Shown in pieces: positions 24,776-34,149 of a DNA stretch of 64,000 nt. This DNA comes from Bacteroides sp. MSB163. Lineage in GTDB: Bacteria > Bacteroidota > Bacteroidia > Bacteroidales > Bacteroidaceae. The translations under genes and the position numbers were made by a program. The notes under the pieces are model-generated. The model made no database searches. It was given only the letters and a program-made list of their open reading frames with translations, and was not told where the DNA came from. Every line of letters starts with the position of its first letter. The first letter of the stretch is position 1. The stretch lies in assembly GCF_036416795.1 (NCBI RefSeq), contig NZ_CP143867.1:3092001-3156000 (forward strand). Direction: 5' to 3'.

Positions 24776-25596
24776 TTGTTGCGTTTCTGAGTTGTCGGTT
24801 CTATATCGTAGTATCCCTCTTCTGTTTTTATAATCTTGGATTTTCCCTCTTTTACCCATTTGTTCCAATCGTCGAATAGTCCGGTGATATACTGGAACAG
24901 GTCTTCCGCAATATTGATTTCCGCACCCGATTTCAGGTTCAATACTAATTGGTCGTTTTCAACGGAAAGGAATTTCTTGGCTCTGTCTACTGCAATTAAA
25001 TAAACCGTTTGATTGTATGCACGGTCTTCGTTCAATCCCGTGTGGTAGTTGTAGGGACCGATTGCATCGTCAGACATTGGGCGCTTGGTTTCCAAAAAAG
25101 TGGTGTCGGTGATGGAAGCCCGTAACTTGCGGGCCTCTTCCCATGCTTTCTTATGCTCCGCGGCAATCTCTTCGTTTTTGATGTCCTCTTGAATTTGCCT
25201 GTACATGGCTTTGAACTCAGGCCCTTCACCTGAAATCGCAAAATTACCGCTTTCGATGTGAGCGTTCACCAAAGGATTACATACTACCTTGTTGTTGCAT
25301 ACAAAACCGATATGCTTACCTATCGACTGTTCGGTAGCGTCTGCCCATATCTTAATGGACTGGTCGTTCACTCTACCCACAATCTGATAGGCCATTTTAC
25401 CTGTTCGCTCACTCATAAAAGAGTCAAGCCTTATAGAAACAAAATCTTTGGTTGTAACGATGGGCTCTACCGAAAGGCTGTCTTGTGCGCCGCTTGTGAT
25501 GTAGTACCAGCCGTTGGGGCGGTATGGTTCAAAACTCCTTCCCAATGAAGTTAACGTTAAAGACGTAATTACTAATAAAACAGTGAACGTTTTCAT
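24769..25596 (-). CDS. Secreted protein with SecDF P1-head-like domain
   Basis: 275 residues with a signal peptide (MKTFTVLLVITSLTLTSLG). Residues about 50-125 resemble the P1 head subdomain of SecD (IKIWADATEQSIGKHIGFVC, VVCNPLVNAHIESGNFAISG). The C-terminal half (about 130-275) is charged and has no recognised family. No transmembrane helices are seen apart from the signal, so it is not a translocase. It is convergent with the retron RT and overlaps its last codons. A functional link to the retron is not shown. Confidence 0.65.
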   Translation of the reverse strand: MKTFTVLLVITSLTLTSLGRSFEPYRPNGWYYITSGAQDSLSVEPIVTTKDFVSIRLDSFMSERTGKMAYQIVGRVNDQSIKIWADATEQSIGKHIGFVCNNKVVCNPLVNAHIESGNFAISGEGPEFKAMYRQIQEDIKNEEIAAEHKKAWEEARKLRASITDTTFLETKRPMSDDAIGPYNYHTGLNEDRAYNQTVYLIAVDRAKKFLSVENDQLVLNLKSGAEINIAEDLFQYITGLFDDWNKWVKEGKSKIIKTEEGYYDIEPTTQKRNNQ

Positions 25597-25650
25597 GGTC
25601 TGACTTTTTATATGTAGTTATTCAATCTTTATTTTAGTCCGACAACTACC

Positions 25651-25770
25651 TCATGGATTGATGAATGAGTCGGAATATCCGGTATCAAACATAAGATGCT
25701 CATTGTCATCTTCTAAATAATAGCTTAGAGCTGGTTCACCTAAATAATAATCATCTATATAGTTGTTGTA
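25651..25770 (-). pseudogene. N-terminal remnant of a metallo-beta-lactamase-fold protein
   Basis: Read on the minus strand this gives YNNYIDDYYLGEPALSYYLE, then DDNEHLMFDTGYSDSFINP and a stop. It matches the start of MBL-fold hydrolases (LSxLIE...LFDTGxSxxF), but lacks any initiating Met in frame and stops before the HxHxDH metal motif. It lies in the 276-base gap upstream of the SecDF-like gene. A TATCTTTG at 25787-25780 on the same strand may serve that gene. Confidence 0.5.
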
Positions 25771-25872
25771 CCTCTTTTGCAAAGATAACAACTAATCAAC
25801 GTAATAACTATATAGACAGGGCAAAATAAACTTGTTTATCAGGCATTTTTTTATTGTGATACAGAAATGTTG

Positions 25873-26433
25873 TTACTTTTTTCTGTTTCCCTTAATAATC
25901 CGCATTAACTTATTCTTTATGAGTTGTTTTCTCAACGGAGACAAGCGATCGATGTACAATTTTCCTTGTGTGTGCTCAAATTCATGCTGAATGATTCGTG
26001 CGGTATAGCCGTAGTAAGTCCTGTTTTGCTCTTTGAACTCATTATCCTGATACCTGATTGTCACCGACCAGAGGCGTGTAACTTCTTCGTAAAGGTCGGG
26101 AATACTCAGGCAACCTTCCCCTGCAGTCCATACTTTCTCGCTATAAGCTATTATTTTTGCATTGATGAATGTTTCCTCTATTCCGCAATCCTCTTCCACA
26201 AAGAAGTGTTCTCTTTCCTTAGCGGACATATATGTATAGGTATCTTTGCTGTTTACTATGAACAGCTTGATGGGAAGATTGATTTGTGGTGCGGCTAATC
26301 CGCATCCGTCCGCATTTCTCAGCGTCTGCCACATGGTTTCTATAACTTCCTGGATATTGGGATAATTCTGTTCTATGTCTTCACATTCTTTTCTTAATAC
26401 GGAGTTGCCGTAGACGGTTATCGGTTTAATCAT
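25873..26433 (-). CDS. def: Peptide deformylase
   Basis: 186-residue metallopeptidase that removes the formyl group from nascent Met. All three motifs are present: GCGLAAPQI, EGCLSIP and HEFEH (in IIQHEFEHTQGKLYIDRLS). A -7-like TACCTTTG lies upstream at 26455-26448. The amino-acid sequence differs enough from a typical housekeeping Def (for example the 20-residue insert around VEEDCGIEETFINA) that it may be a second copy. Confidence 0.92.
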   Translation of the reverse strand: MIKPITVYGNSVLRKECEDIEQNYPNIQEVIETMWQTLRNADGCGLAAPQINLPIKLFIVNSKDTYTYMSAKEREHFFVEEDCGIEETFINAKIIAYSEKVWTAGEGCLSIPDLYEEVTRLWSVTIRYQDNEFKEQNRTYYGYTARIIQHEFEHTQGKLYIDRLSPLRKQLIKNKLMRIIKGNRKK

Positions 26434-26574
26434 ATTCTTTTTTGTGGCAAAGGTAGGTTATAACTACCATTGTTCATCATAAATTTAGACGTATTTTCTA
26501 TGTGTATACATAAGTTCTTTGCTGCGAAATTATATATATGCAAAAGGTGTTTTGAAAGCTTTAAGATGTACTCT

Positions 26575-26603
26575 TGACCAGATATTCTACATTTTCTGAC
26601 CAG
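26575..26603. promoter_or_regulatory. Candidate HTCS operator: TGACCAG direct repeat
   Basis: TGACCAG occurs at 26575-26581 and 26597-26603, 22 bases apart (two helical turns), about 100 bases upstream of the -7-like TAAATTTG (26686-26693) of the polysaccharide cluster. AraC-type HTCS outputs often bind direct repeats at this spacing. Confidence 0.35.
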
Positions 26604-26678
26604 TTTTTAGTCGTTTTTGCCAATAAAAGTACAGTAATAGATATATATTGCTTTTATTTTCAACATCTCTCAATTAAT

Positions 26679-26712
26679 TAACCATTAAATTTGCAATATA
26701 ACCATTAAATTT
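26679..26712 (+). repeat. 14-base direct repeat before the TonB receptor
   Basis: TAACCATTAAATTT is present at 26679-26692 and 26699-26712. The first copy contains the probable -7 box TAAATTTG; the second is in the leader just before the start codon at 26722. It may be a small tandem duplication. Confidence 0.6.
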
Positions 26713-26721
26713 TATACACTT

Positions 26722-29658
26722 ATGAAGACAAGATTGCTTATCTTATTATTATTCCTATATGTAGGAGGAAATCTAGTAGCTCAAAATGCTACAATTACGG
26801 GTGTTGTCACAGATAGTGAGACTAAGGACTTCTTAATTGGCGCAACTGTCATGCTAAAAGGTTCGAATAAGGGAACAATAACAGATGCCAATGGGCAGTA
26901 TACCTTATTTATACCTAAAGGCAAGCAGACAATCCAATTCTCTTTCATTGGATATCAGACGCAAGATTTTGATGTAGATCTTAAATCTAATGAAGTGAAG
27001 ACACTGAACCTCGTTATGCGTCCGGATAATCATATGTTGAAAGAAGTCGTGATCAGCGCTCAAGCCAAAGGGCAGACAGCAGCGATTAAAAGTCAGTTAA
27101 ATGCAACTGGTATTATGAATGCTGTATCTGAAGAAAAGTTGCATGAACTTCCGGATGTAAATGTTGCTGATGCTATTGGCCGTCTTCCTGGTTTAATGAT
27201 CCAACGCGATGGAGGAGAGGGCCAAAAAATCATCATACGTGGTTTGGATCCTAAGTATAACTCGGTAGCTATTAACGGTATGAATGCGCCATCAACAAGT
27301 AGCACCGATCGGAGTACTGACTTGAATATGATTTCACCGGACATGATTGCTGGGGCTGAAGTATTGAAAGCCAGTACGGCCGACAAGGATGCCGATGGAT
27401 TGGGAGGAACAGTAAACCTAATAATGAAAGATGCCCCGAGAGACTTCAAACTTAATGTAACCGGAGAAACAGGTTACCATTCACAAATTAATGGAATGGG
27501 GCGGTATAAAGGTGGTATCATGGCGAGCAATCGATTTTTTAGCGAAAGATTAGGTGTCATATTTACCGCAAGCGCTGACCAGACAGACCGGAGCAATGAT
27601 ACATTTAATGCAGCTTATAAAGTAAATGGTAATACGCCTACTCCTGGGTTTGATTACACGAAACCATGGATTACAGGGGTTAGTCTGGAATCAAATTTAG
27701 AAAAGCGTCAACGTTTTAACGTAAACCTGAATATGGATTTCGACTTGGGAAAAGGGTCTAAACTCAAAATGTCTAATCTCTTTAGTAGAATGAACAGAGA
27801 TCGTGATATTCGTCAAAAACGTTATGATTTAGAAGGAACCCGATTGAGATTTCAACAAACTGACCGTAATTCACATAATACCAATATTACCAATATGTTG
27901 CAAGGCGAGTTCAATGTTTTGGGAGCAACCTTGAATCTCGGAGTGGGACGTAGTAGTTCGCGCACAAGAACCCCATACGATCACCAAATGCAATTCCGGC
28001 TGAATGCCCCCTTTACAGCTGATATCGATGCATTATCTTATCAACCTCCCTATTTGATAGCTAATTCTAAATTCGTCAAAGAAGATGATCTTACACAATA
28101 CTATCTGTATGAAGCTATTTTTAATACAGAGTTTGCCAAAGAAACAGAATACAGTGCATGGCTAGATTTAAAGAAACCTTTTAGTTTCGGCGAAAAGGTC
28201 AATGGATACATTAAAATCGGTGGAAAGTTCCGTCAAAAAGAGAGAAGCCTTGAAACTGCTCGTAGGTATAGACGTATGGATTTGTCTGAAGGAGCTGATC
28301 CGGTATTCGAGAATATGCCTGATTTAACCCCATCATCTTTCAAAAATTCCTATATAGGTATCACTGATTTCTTAGATTCTGATTATAAGCCTCACGATTT
28401 TTTAAACAATAAGTATAAGGACTTATGCATTAATTTTGCACTAGATCATAATGCCATGAGAAACTTTTATAATATAAACCAAGATATATATGGCAAGATC
28501 CTTACTACAAAAATTCTGAAAGACTATGATGGGAATGAGAATCTTTGGGCAGGATATATTATGGGTGAAATAAATTTTGGCAAGTACGTTACATTTATAC
28601 CAGGCGTACGCTATGATTTTTCTCACCTGAAGTACAATGCATACAGTGGCTCTAATGTTCCTGACAATGAAGAAAAAGAACATGAGTTTGAATATGAAAA
28701 GAGTAGTGATTCCGACAAATATGGATATTGGCTACCACAAATCCATTTGCGTGTAAAGCCAACAAACTGGATGGACATCAGGCTGGCATACACTGAAACA
28801 CTGTCAAGACCTGATTATAATCTGCTTGCTCCACGAACAATCATAAAACCGAATGTGAATGAAGTAACATGGAGTCGTACTAATTTGAAGCCTGCTTTAT
28901 CTCGAAATTATGATGTTATATTGACGTTCTATCAACCGGATTATGGACTGTTTACTATTAGTGGATTTTATAAGGATATTAAAAACTTTACTTATACTCG
29001 CTCTGCCTATATGTTGAATGGTACAGTGACGGATCCTGCTAATTTTGACTTACCTATGAGTTTGTCAGGTGGTAGCATTACCTATCCTTTAAATAGTCCA
29101 TATAATGCAACGTTGAAGGGGTTGGAATTTGATTTGCAACTGCAGTTCCGCAAAATGAGGAACTTCATGAAAGGTGTGGTATTCAGTGCTAATCTTACTC
29201 TTATGGACTCTAAAATGAACTACTTTGAAACATTGAAGTCAAGAATTAAAAATCCGGATTTTACTCCCGGAGGTACTGAGAAGCCATTCCTTCCGACCAA
29301 CTCTGACATTATATATACAGACCGGTTGTTAAAGCAACCTTCCCTACTATTCAACGTTTCTTTGGGATATGATTACAAAAAATTCTCAGGCAGAATATCT
29401 TGCAACTATCAAGACGGAGTATTGATTGCAGAACAGCACCGCCAAGATGCAGCTGATGTGGAATCTACGCGTCCATTCGTGAAATGGGATATGCAGTTGA
29501 AATATAGTTTGACCAGACAATTCTCTCTGTATGCTACTTTGTCCAACTTTACACAATCTTCCGATCGTAAACGTCGTGATATAACGAACTATCCGTCCAG
29601 AGTTGAATACTATGGTTCGGCTGCATACATCGGCTTTAAATATGATATCTTTAAATAA
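26722..29658 (+). CDS. TonB-dependent outer-membrane receptor, no SusD partner
   Basis: 978 residues. A signal peptide (LILLLFLYVGGNLVAQ), a CarboxypepD_reg-like domain (about 23-105), a plug domain (about 130-240) and a 22-strand barrel to a C-terminal Phe (YIGFKYDIFK). The plug contains ASTADKDADGLGGTVNLIM, more like the Xanthomonas/Caulobacter type of TonB receptors than SusC/RagA. It is followed by a beta-helix lipoprotein in place of SusD. Likely imports an oligosaccharide from the glycan degraded by the cluster. Confidence 0.85.
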   Translation: MKTRLLILLLFLYVGGNLVAQNATITGVVTDSETKDFLIGATVMLKGSNKGTITDANGQYTLFIPKGKQTIQFSFIGYQTQDFDVDLKSNEVKTLNLVMRPDNHMLKEVVISAQAKGQTAAIKSQLNATGIMNAVSEEKLHELPDVNVADAIGRLPGLMIQRDGGEGQKIIIRGLDPKYNSVAINGMNAPSTSSTDRSTDLNMISPDMIAGAEVLKASTADKDADGLGGTVNLIMKDAPRDFKLNVTGETGYHSQINGMGRYKGGIMASNRFFSERLGVIFTASADQTDRSNDTFNAAYKVNGNTPTPGFDYTKPWITGVSLESNLEKRQRFNVNLNMDFDLGKGSKLKMSNLFSRMNRDRDIRQKRYDLEGTRLRFQQTDRNSHNTNITNMLQGEFNVLGATLNLGVGRSSSRTRTPYDHQMQFRLNAPFTADIDALSYQPPYLIANSKFVKEDDLTQYYLYEAIFNTEFAKETEYSAWLDLKKPFSFGEKVNGYIKIGGKFRQKERSLETARRYRRMDLSEGADPVFENMPDLTPSSFKNSYIGITDFLDSDYKPHDFLNNKYKDLCINFALDHNAMRNFYNINQDIYGKILTTKILKDYDGNENLWAGYIMGEINFGKYVTFIPGVRYDFSHLKYNAYSGSNVPDNEEKEHEFEYEKSSDSDKYGYWLPQIHLRVKPTNWMDIRLAYTETLSRPDYNLLAPRTIIKPNVNEVTWSRTNLKPALSRNYDVILTFYQPDYGLFTISGFYKDIKNFTYTRSAYMLNGTVTDPANFDLPMSLSGGSITYPLNSPYNATLKGLEFDLQLQFRKMRNFMKGVVFSANLTLMDSKMNYFETLKSRIKNPDFTPGGTEKPFLPTNSDIIYTDRLLKQPSLLFNVSLGYDYKKFSGRISCNYQDGVLIAEQHRQDAADVESTRPFVKWDMQLKYSLTRQFSLYATLSNFTQSSDRKRRDITNYPSRVEYYGSAAYIGFKYDIFK

Positions 29659-29685
29659 ACATTATTCCACTAAAACACTAAAGTT

Positions 29686-30957
29686 ATGAAACTATATAAA
29701 ATATATTCTAGAGCTATAGGATTACTTTTCGCATTGTCACTCTTGTGTGTGGGCTGCGAGAATGAAGATATACTCGATATTAATGATTTGGAAATCTCTC
29801 CAAGTAATCCTGAGAGTGTAGTTATTGTAGAACCGGACGATGGTATTACGTCGGTCAACGCTTTAACCAAAGCTATTAATGAAAATGGAGATGCAACATA
29901 TATATTGCGTCGTGATGGAGTTTACTATATGGAAGGCAAGAATGTCTTCAAACATAATGTTGTAATTAAGGCCGAAAATGGTTCTGGCAAAATGCCTATC
30001 ATACAACCTATTTGTGACGCGCAAGGAGCCTTAAATGCTGATATGATCCGTTTGGAAGGTAGCGCCACTTTTGAGAATATCTATATCATAGGTAAAGATG
30101 CGGCAACTGGTAATCTCATGCAGCGTTTATTTCGTATTGACGAATCAAATGTGAGGCTGAAATTTGACAATTGTTTTATTGACCATTGCAGGAACTTCTG
30201 TATTCGTACTGACAATGTCAATAATAAAATTTATCTGAATAACTCTACCATTCGTAATTTAGCTCTCACAAGTGATCCAGCCAATGGCAGATTGATAGAT
30301 TCACGTGGAAACGAGCAAGATAGTATTGTCATCAATAATTGCTATGTTTATAATAACACTGCCCATATTGTACGATTTGATAATGTAGTCACAAACTATT
30401 TTGGAATTAAGCACAGTACATTCTATAATGTTGGGCACCATATACAAATAAACTATGCTATCAAAGTTGAAATTGAGAACAATATTTTTGCTAATGTAGG
30501 GTGGAAATCAAGTGCCGCGAGTGATGTGTTTTGGCAAATTTCAATACCAAAGAAAGATGAACGTGCTCAGGATATTAGTATGAGTGTTTGCAATAACAAC
30601 TTATTTTTCTCTGAGGAATTTGAAAGAATGTTTGCCAAATACCCGCAGAATTTGAAGCGTACCACACTCTCTGACGATGGCTATCAACTGATAGAGGAAG
30701 GCAAACTGACTTTTAAAGATAATTTCTCGGAAGTACTGACTTTTGATTATCCGCCTGTTTTGCCAATGGAATATATTGACAAGTTTTTTGAGAATATGGG
30801 AAGTAATATGTCCAAATGGGCAGATCTTCCATTTTATGTTGACGAAGACGGAGTAGAAGGTATTGAAGTAGGAAAGACATTCACATTTCATTATTCAACC
30901 TCTTCCAAATCAGCAACAGCTTCCACAACCCAAGGACCTATTGGAGCATCGTTTTAA
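29686..30957 (+). CDS. Right-handed beta-helix lipoprotein, probable surface glycan-binding protein
   Basis: 423 residues. The lipobox is LCVGC (Cys about 23) followed by acidic ENEDILD, compatible with surface export in Bacteroides. From about 60 to 340 there are short beta-helix coils (VVIKAENGSG, DNCFIDHC, NNSTIRN, NNCYVYNN) as in DUF4957/chondroitinase-B-like proteins. No clear lyase catalytic residues could be assigned, so binding or lyase activity is open. It sits where SusD would be expected. Confidence 0.7.
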   Translation: MKLYKIYSRAIGLLFALSLLCVGCENEDILDINDLEISPSNPESVVIVEPDDGITSVNALTKAINENGDATYILRRDGVYYMEGKNVFKHNVVIKAENGSGKMPIIQPICDAQGALNADMIRLEGSATFENIYIIGKDAATGNLMQRLFRIDESNVRLKFDNCFIDHCRNFCIRTDNVNNKIYLNNSTIRNLALTSDPANGRLIDSRGNEQDSIVINNCYVYNNTAHIVRFDNVVTNYFGIKHSTFYNVGHHIQINYAIKVEIENNIFANVGWKSSAASDVFWQISIPKKDERAQDISMSVCNNNLFFSEEFERMFAKYPQNLKRTTLSDDGYQLIEEGKLTFKDNFSEVLTFDYPPVLPMEYIDKFFENMGSNMSKWADLPFYVDEDGVEGIEVGKTFTFHYSTSSKSATASTTQGPIGASF

Positions 30958-30969
30958 AACTAAAAGAAA

Positions 30970-32844
30970 ATGAAGAATATACTATTTATATTTTTAGCAG
31001 TGTTATACTCTGCTTGCATATCGGCTCAAGAAGGAGATAGTAAGAAGGTTAAAGACAGGGTCCATCCCTATCTGATAATGACAACAGAAGATGAATCTGT
31101 CATCCGTTCTGCTATACAAACAGATGGAGTGTGGAAGGAATATCATGCCATCATGATAGAAGAGGCCGATAATATTCTTGGCAAGCCTAATTGCCAAAGA
31201 GTTATTCTTGGCAGAAGATTGCTTGAAGTGTCGCGTGAATGTTTGCGCAGGACGTTACTTTTAGGATATGCCTACAGAATGACTGGTGAAGTGAAATATG
31301 CCAAACGGGCAGAAAGTGAATTAGATAATGCCGCAGACTTTGTTGATTGGAATCCATCTCACTTTCTGGATGTAGCTGAAATGACTACAGCTATGGCTAT
31401 CGGATATGACTGGCTTTACAATTTTATCAGTGATCAGACTAAGCTTAAAATAGAGAAAGCTATAGAAACCAAAGGTTTGAATCCATCATTAGACAGCCAA
31501 TATAATAGCTGGCTCTATCGAAATAATAATTGGAATCAGGTATGTAATGGGGGAATAACACTTGGTGCCTTGGCTATTTATGATAAAATTCCAACCCTTG
31601 CTGATGAGTTGATTAACCGAGCTGTTCAGTCTGTTAAACTACCTATGTCCGTGTATGCACCTGATGGTGCGTATGCCGAAGGCTATTCCTATTGGGGATA
31701 TGGGACGACTTACAATCTCCTCTTAATTGATGCTTTGGAAAATGTTATGGGAACTGATTATAATCTTTCTCAGGAACCAGGTTTCTTGAATACTGGAAAG
31801 TTTATCCAGAACATGTTACTTTCTGATGGCAAATCCTTCAACTATGGAGATTGTTCTTCATCTGTTCGCGTAAGTCCTGCTATGTTTTGGTTTGCTAATA
31901 GGACTGCCGATAAAGATATTCTTTGGAGTGAGAAATACCAGTTTAGCCTGTCTTCTAAAAAGAGTATTAGGTCCTATCGATATGCTGTACTGGCTCTGAT
32001 ATGGGGCGCTTCTACTTCTATGGATAATCTGCCTAAACCTACTCAAAGAATGTGGGTATCGAGTAAAACAACCACTCCTGTTGCCCTTATGCGGACTACT
32101 TGGGATTATCAACAGGGATTATCCATTGCGCTCAAAGGAGGGACAGCACAATCAGGACACACACATTTGGATGCCGGTTCTTTTATCTTTATCAGTAAGG
32201 ATACTCGCTGGAGTACGGATTTAGGTCCTCAGGATTACAACTCATTAGAATCCAAAGGCATTGATTTGTGGAATAAGAGTCAGGAATCTGATCGTTGGAA
32301 AGTGTTTAGATACAATAACCTGGCTCATAATACACTTTCTTTTGACAATAAATATCAAAATGTGAATGGTTATGCAACGATTACAGACTTTTCGGATAAT
32401 GAAAACTACATGTATGCTATTGCAGACCTTACCAAGATATACGAAGGTCAAGCAAAGGAAGTAAAAAGAGGAGTAGCTATCGTTGATTCTCACTACGCCG
32501 TTGTTAGGGATGAAGTAAAGACATTGGGACAGCCCACTGTTATTCGCTGGAATATGGTGACGGAAGCTCAACCTGCTATTATAGGAGAACATACAATACA
32601 GCTATCCCAGAATGGAGAAAAACTGTTATTGGAGGTGGAATCTCCGGCAAAGGTCAGAATGAAAACTTGGAGTGCGACATCACCCAACAGTTGGGATGCC
32701 AAAAATCCGGGTGTGACATTCGTTGGGTTTGAAGCTGAACTGCGGCCCAATACAACAGAAGTATTGCAAGTTAAACTCATACCGGAAGGTAATTTCGATT
32801 CCAACAAAGAAATAATGCCGTTAACTGATTGGAAAAATAACTAA
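30970..32844 (+). CDS. Heparinase II/III family polysaccharide lyase
   Basis: 624 residues with a signal peptide ending CISAQ. An N-terminal alpha/alpha toroid (to about 340; NNNWNQVCNGGITLGAL holds the usual Asn/active-site stretch) and a C-terminal beta-sandwich (from about 370) with GGTAQSGHTHLDAGSFIFIS, the conserved His region of the Hepar_II_III fold. It cleaves uronic-acid polysaccharides by beta-elimination, leaving an unsaturated uronate for the GH88 enzyme next door. The exact PL family and substrate cannot be fixed by eye. Confidence 0.82.
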   Translation: MKNILFIFLAVLYSACISAQEGDSKKVKDRVHPYLIMTTEDESVIRSAIQTDGVWKEYHAIMIEEADNILGKPNCQRVILGRRLLEVSRECLRRTLLLGYAYRMTGEVKYAKRAESELDNAADFVDWNPSHFLDVAEMTTAMAIGYDWLYNFISDQTKLKIEKAIETKGLNPSLDSQYNSWLYRNNNWNQVCNGGITLGALAIYDKIPTLADELINRAVQSVKLPMSVYAPDGAYAEGYSYWGYGTTYNLLLIDALENVMGTDYNLSQEPGFLNTGKFIQNMLLSDGKSFNYGDCSSSVRVSPAMFWFANRTADKDILWSEKYQFSLSSKKSIRSYRYAVLALIWGASTSMDNLPKPTQRMWVSSKTTTPVALMRTTWDYQQGLSIALKGGTAQSGHTHLDAGSFIFISKDTRWSTDLGPQDYNSLESKGIDLWNKSQESDRWKVFRYNNLAHNTLSFDNKYQNVNGYATITDFSDNENYMYAIADLTKIYEGQAKEVKRGVAIVDSHYAVVRDEVKTLGQPTVIRWNMVTEAQPAIIGEHTIQLSQNGEKLLLEVESPAKVRMKTWSATSPNSWDAKNPGVTFVGFEAELRPNTTEVLQVKLIPEGNFDSNKEIMPLTDWKNN

Positions 32845-32859
32845 TAATAAAAATTTTAT

Positions 32860-34059
32860 ATGAAGAAAAAGACATTGATTTTGGCAGTCCTAGTAATAGG
32901 ACTACTCTTACCATCATGCAGTAATAATAGTAATGATATGATGAGTTCTGTGATAGAAAAAGGATTAAAACGTAGCATTGAACAGTCTGAATTTATGGCT
33001 GCCAGTCTGATGGATCAGCCTGACAGGCTTCCAAAAACTACAGAGAAAGATGGAACTCTTGTTACGTCAGATACGCATTGGTGGTGTAGTGGTTTTTTTT
33101 CAGGAACTTTATGGATGCTTTATGAAGCTACTGGGAATGAAACGCTGAAAAAATATGCAGAAAACTATACGATGCGTATTGAAAAGGAGCAATATGCTTT
33201 AGATACGCATGATTTAGGCTTTATGATGAACTGTAGTTTTGGAAATGGTTACAGAATAACAGGAAATGAAAATTATAAAAAAATCCTGTTACAAAGTGCC
33301 CGGTCATTAGCAACACGCTATAACGAAAATATAGGAGTTATTCGTTCGTGGGATAATAAGCCTAAATGGATGTATCCTGTAATTATTGACAATTTAATGA
33401 ATTTGGAACTATTAGAAAATGCATATAAATTATCACAGGACTCATTGTTTGATAAAATTGCAAACAGCCATGCTACGATAACTATAACAAATCATTTTCG
33501 CCCGGATTATAGTTCATGCCATGTTGTAGATTATGATACCATAACTAATAAAGCGCTCAAAATGGATACCCATCAAGGATATTCAAGTACTTCGGCATGG
33601 GCACGTGGACAAGCGTGGGGATTGTATGGCTATACAATGATGTATAGAGAAACCCAGAACGAAAAATATCTTCAGCAAGCCATTAACATTGCGAAGTTTA
33701 TCTTGCACCACCCAAACCTTCCGGAAGACAAGATACCTTATTGGGATTTTGATGCACCTAATATTCCGGACGAACCGCGGGATGCTTCTGCTGGAGCTAT
33801 CATAGCATCCGCTCTGTTAGAATTGGGTCAATACGTCAATGATGATAAGCTTTCTAAAGAATATCAGTCTGTAGCCGCTCAACAACTGAGAACACTCTCG
33901 TCAGACAAGTACCTGGCGGCTCCCCAGACAAATGGTGGGTTTATTCTTAAGCATTCAGTGGGAAATAAACCCCGAAACAGTGAAGTTGATGCTCCACTTA
34001 CGTATGCCGATTATTATTATGTAGAAGCGTTACTCAGATATAAGAAACTGTTGCAATAG
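32860..34059 (+). CDS. GH88 unsaturated glucuronyl hydrolase, lipoprotein
   Basis: 399 residues with lipobox LPSC (Cys20). Glycoside hydrolase 88 removes the 4,5-unsaturated glucuronic acid left by lyases, by hydration of the double bond. The catalytic Asp pair is visible at Asp118 (THDLGFMM) and Asp177 (VIIDNLMNLELL); DAPNIPDEPRDASAGAIIAS is the conserved late stretch. It is 15 bases after the lyase gene, consistent with a matched pair. Confidence 0.9.
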   Translation: MKKKTLILAVLVIGLLLPSCSNNSNDMMSSVIEKGLKRSIEQSEFMAASLMDQPDRLPKTTEKDGTLVTSDTHWWCSGFFSGTLWMLYEATGNETLKKYAENYTMRIEKEQYALDTHDLGFMMNCSFGNGYRITGNENYKKILLQSARSLATRYNENIGVIRSWDNKPKWMYPVIIDNLMNLELLENAYKLSQDSLFDKIANSHATITITNHFRPDYSSCHVVDYDTITNKALKMDTHQGYSSTSAWARGQAWGLYGYTMMYRETQNEKYLQQAINIAKFILHHPNLPEDKIPYWDFDAPNIPDEPRDASAGAIIASALLELGQYVNDDKLSKEYQSVAAQQLRTLSSDKYLAAPQTNGGFILKHSVGNKPRNSEVDAPLTYADYYYVEALLRYKKLLQ

Positions 34060-34081
34060 GTATTTCGGCCAATTATATAAG

Positions 34082-34124
34082 AATGCGGGTTAGGACGGTT
34101 AAGACAATCTAACCTGCATTTTAT
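34082..34124 (+). terminator. Intercistronic hairpin between the GH88 and GH2 genes
   Basis: AATGCGGGTTAG (34082-34093) pairs with CTAACCTGCATT (34109-34120) with one mismatch, followed by TTATTTAT. It can terminate part of the transcription before the GH2 and sulfatase genes, so the cluster may produce unequal transcript levels. Confidence 0.6.
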
Positions 34125-34149
34125 TTATAAACAACACTTAACAACTACC

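Noticed and set aside
24769..25596. Convergent secreted protein as the retron effector
   Set aside because: It has a signal peptide and is on the opposite strand; typical effectors share the RT operon. Kept only as a weak possibility.
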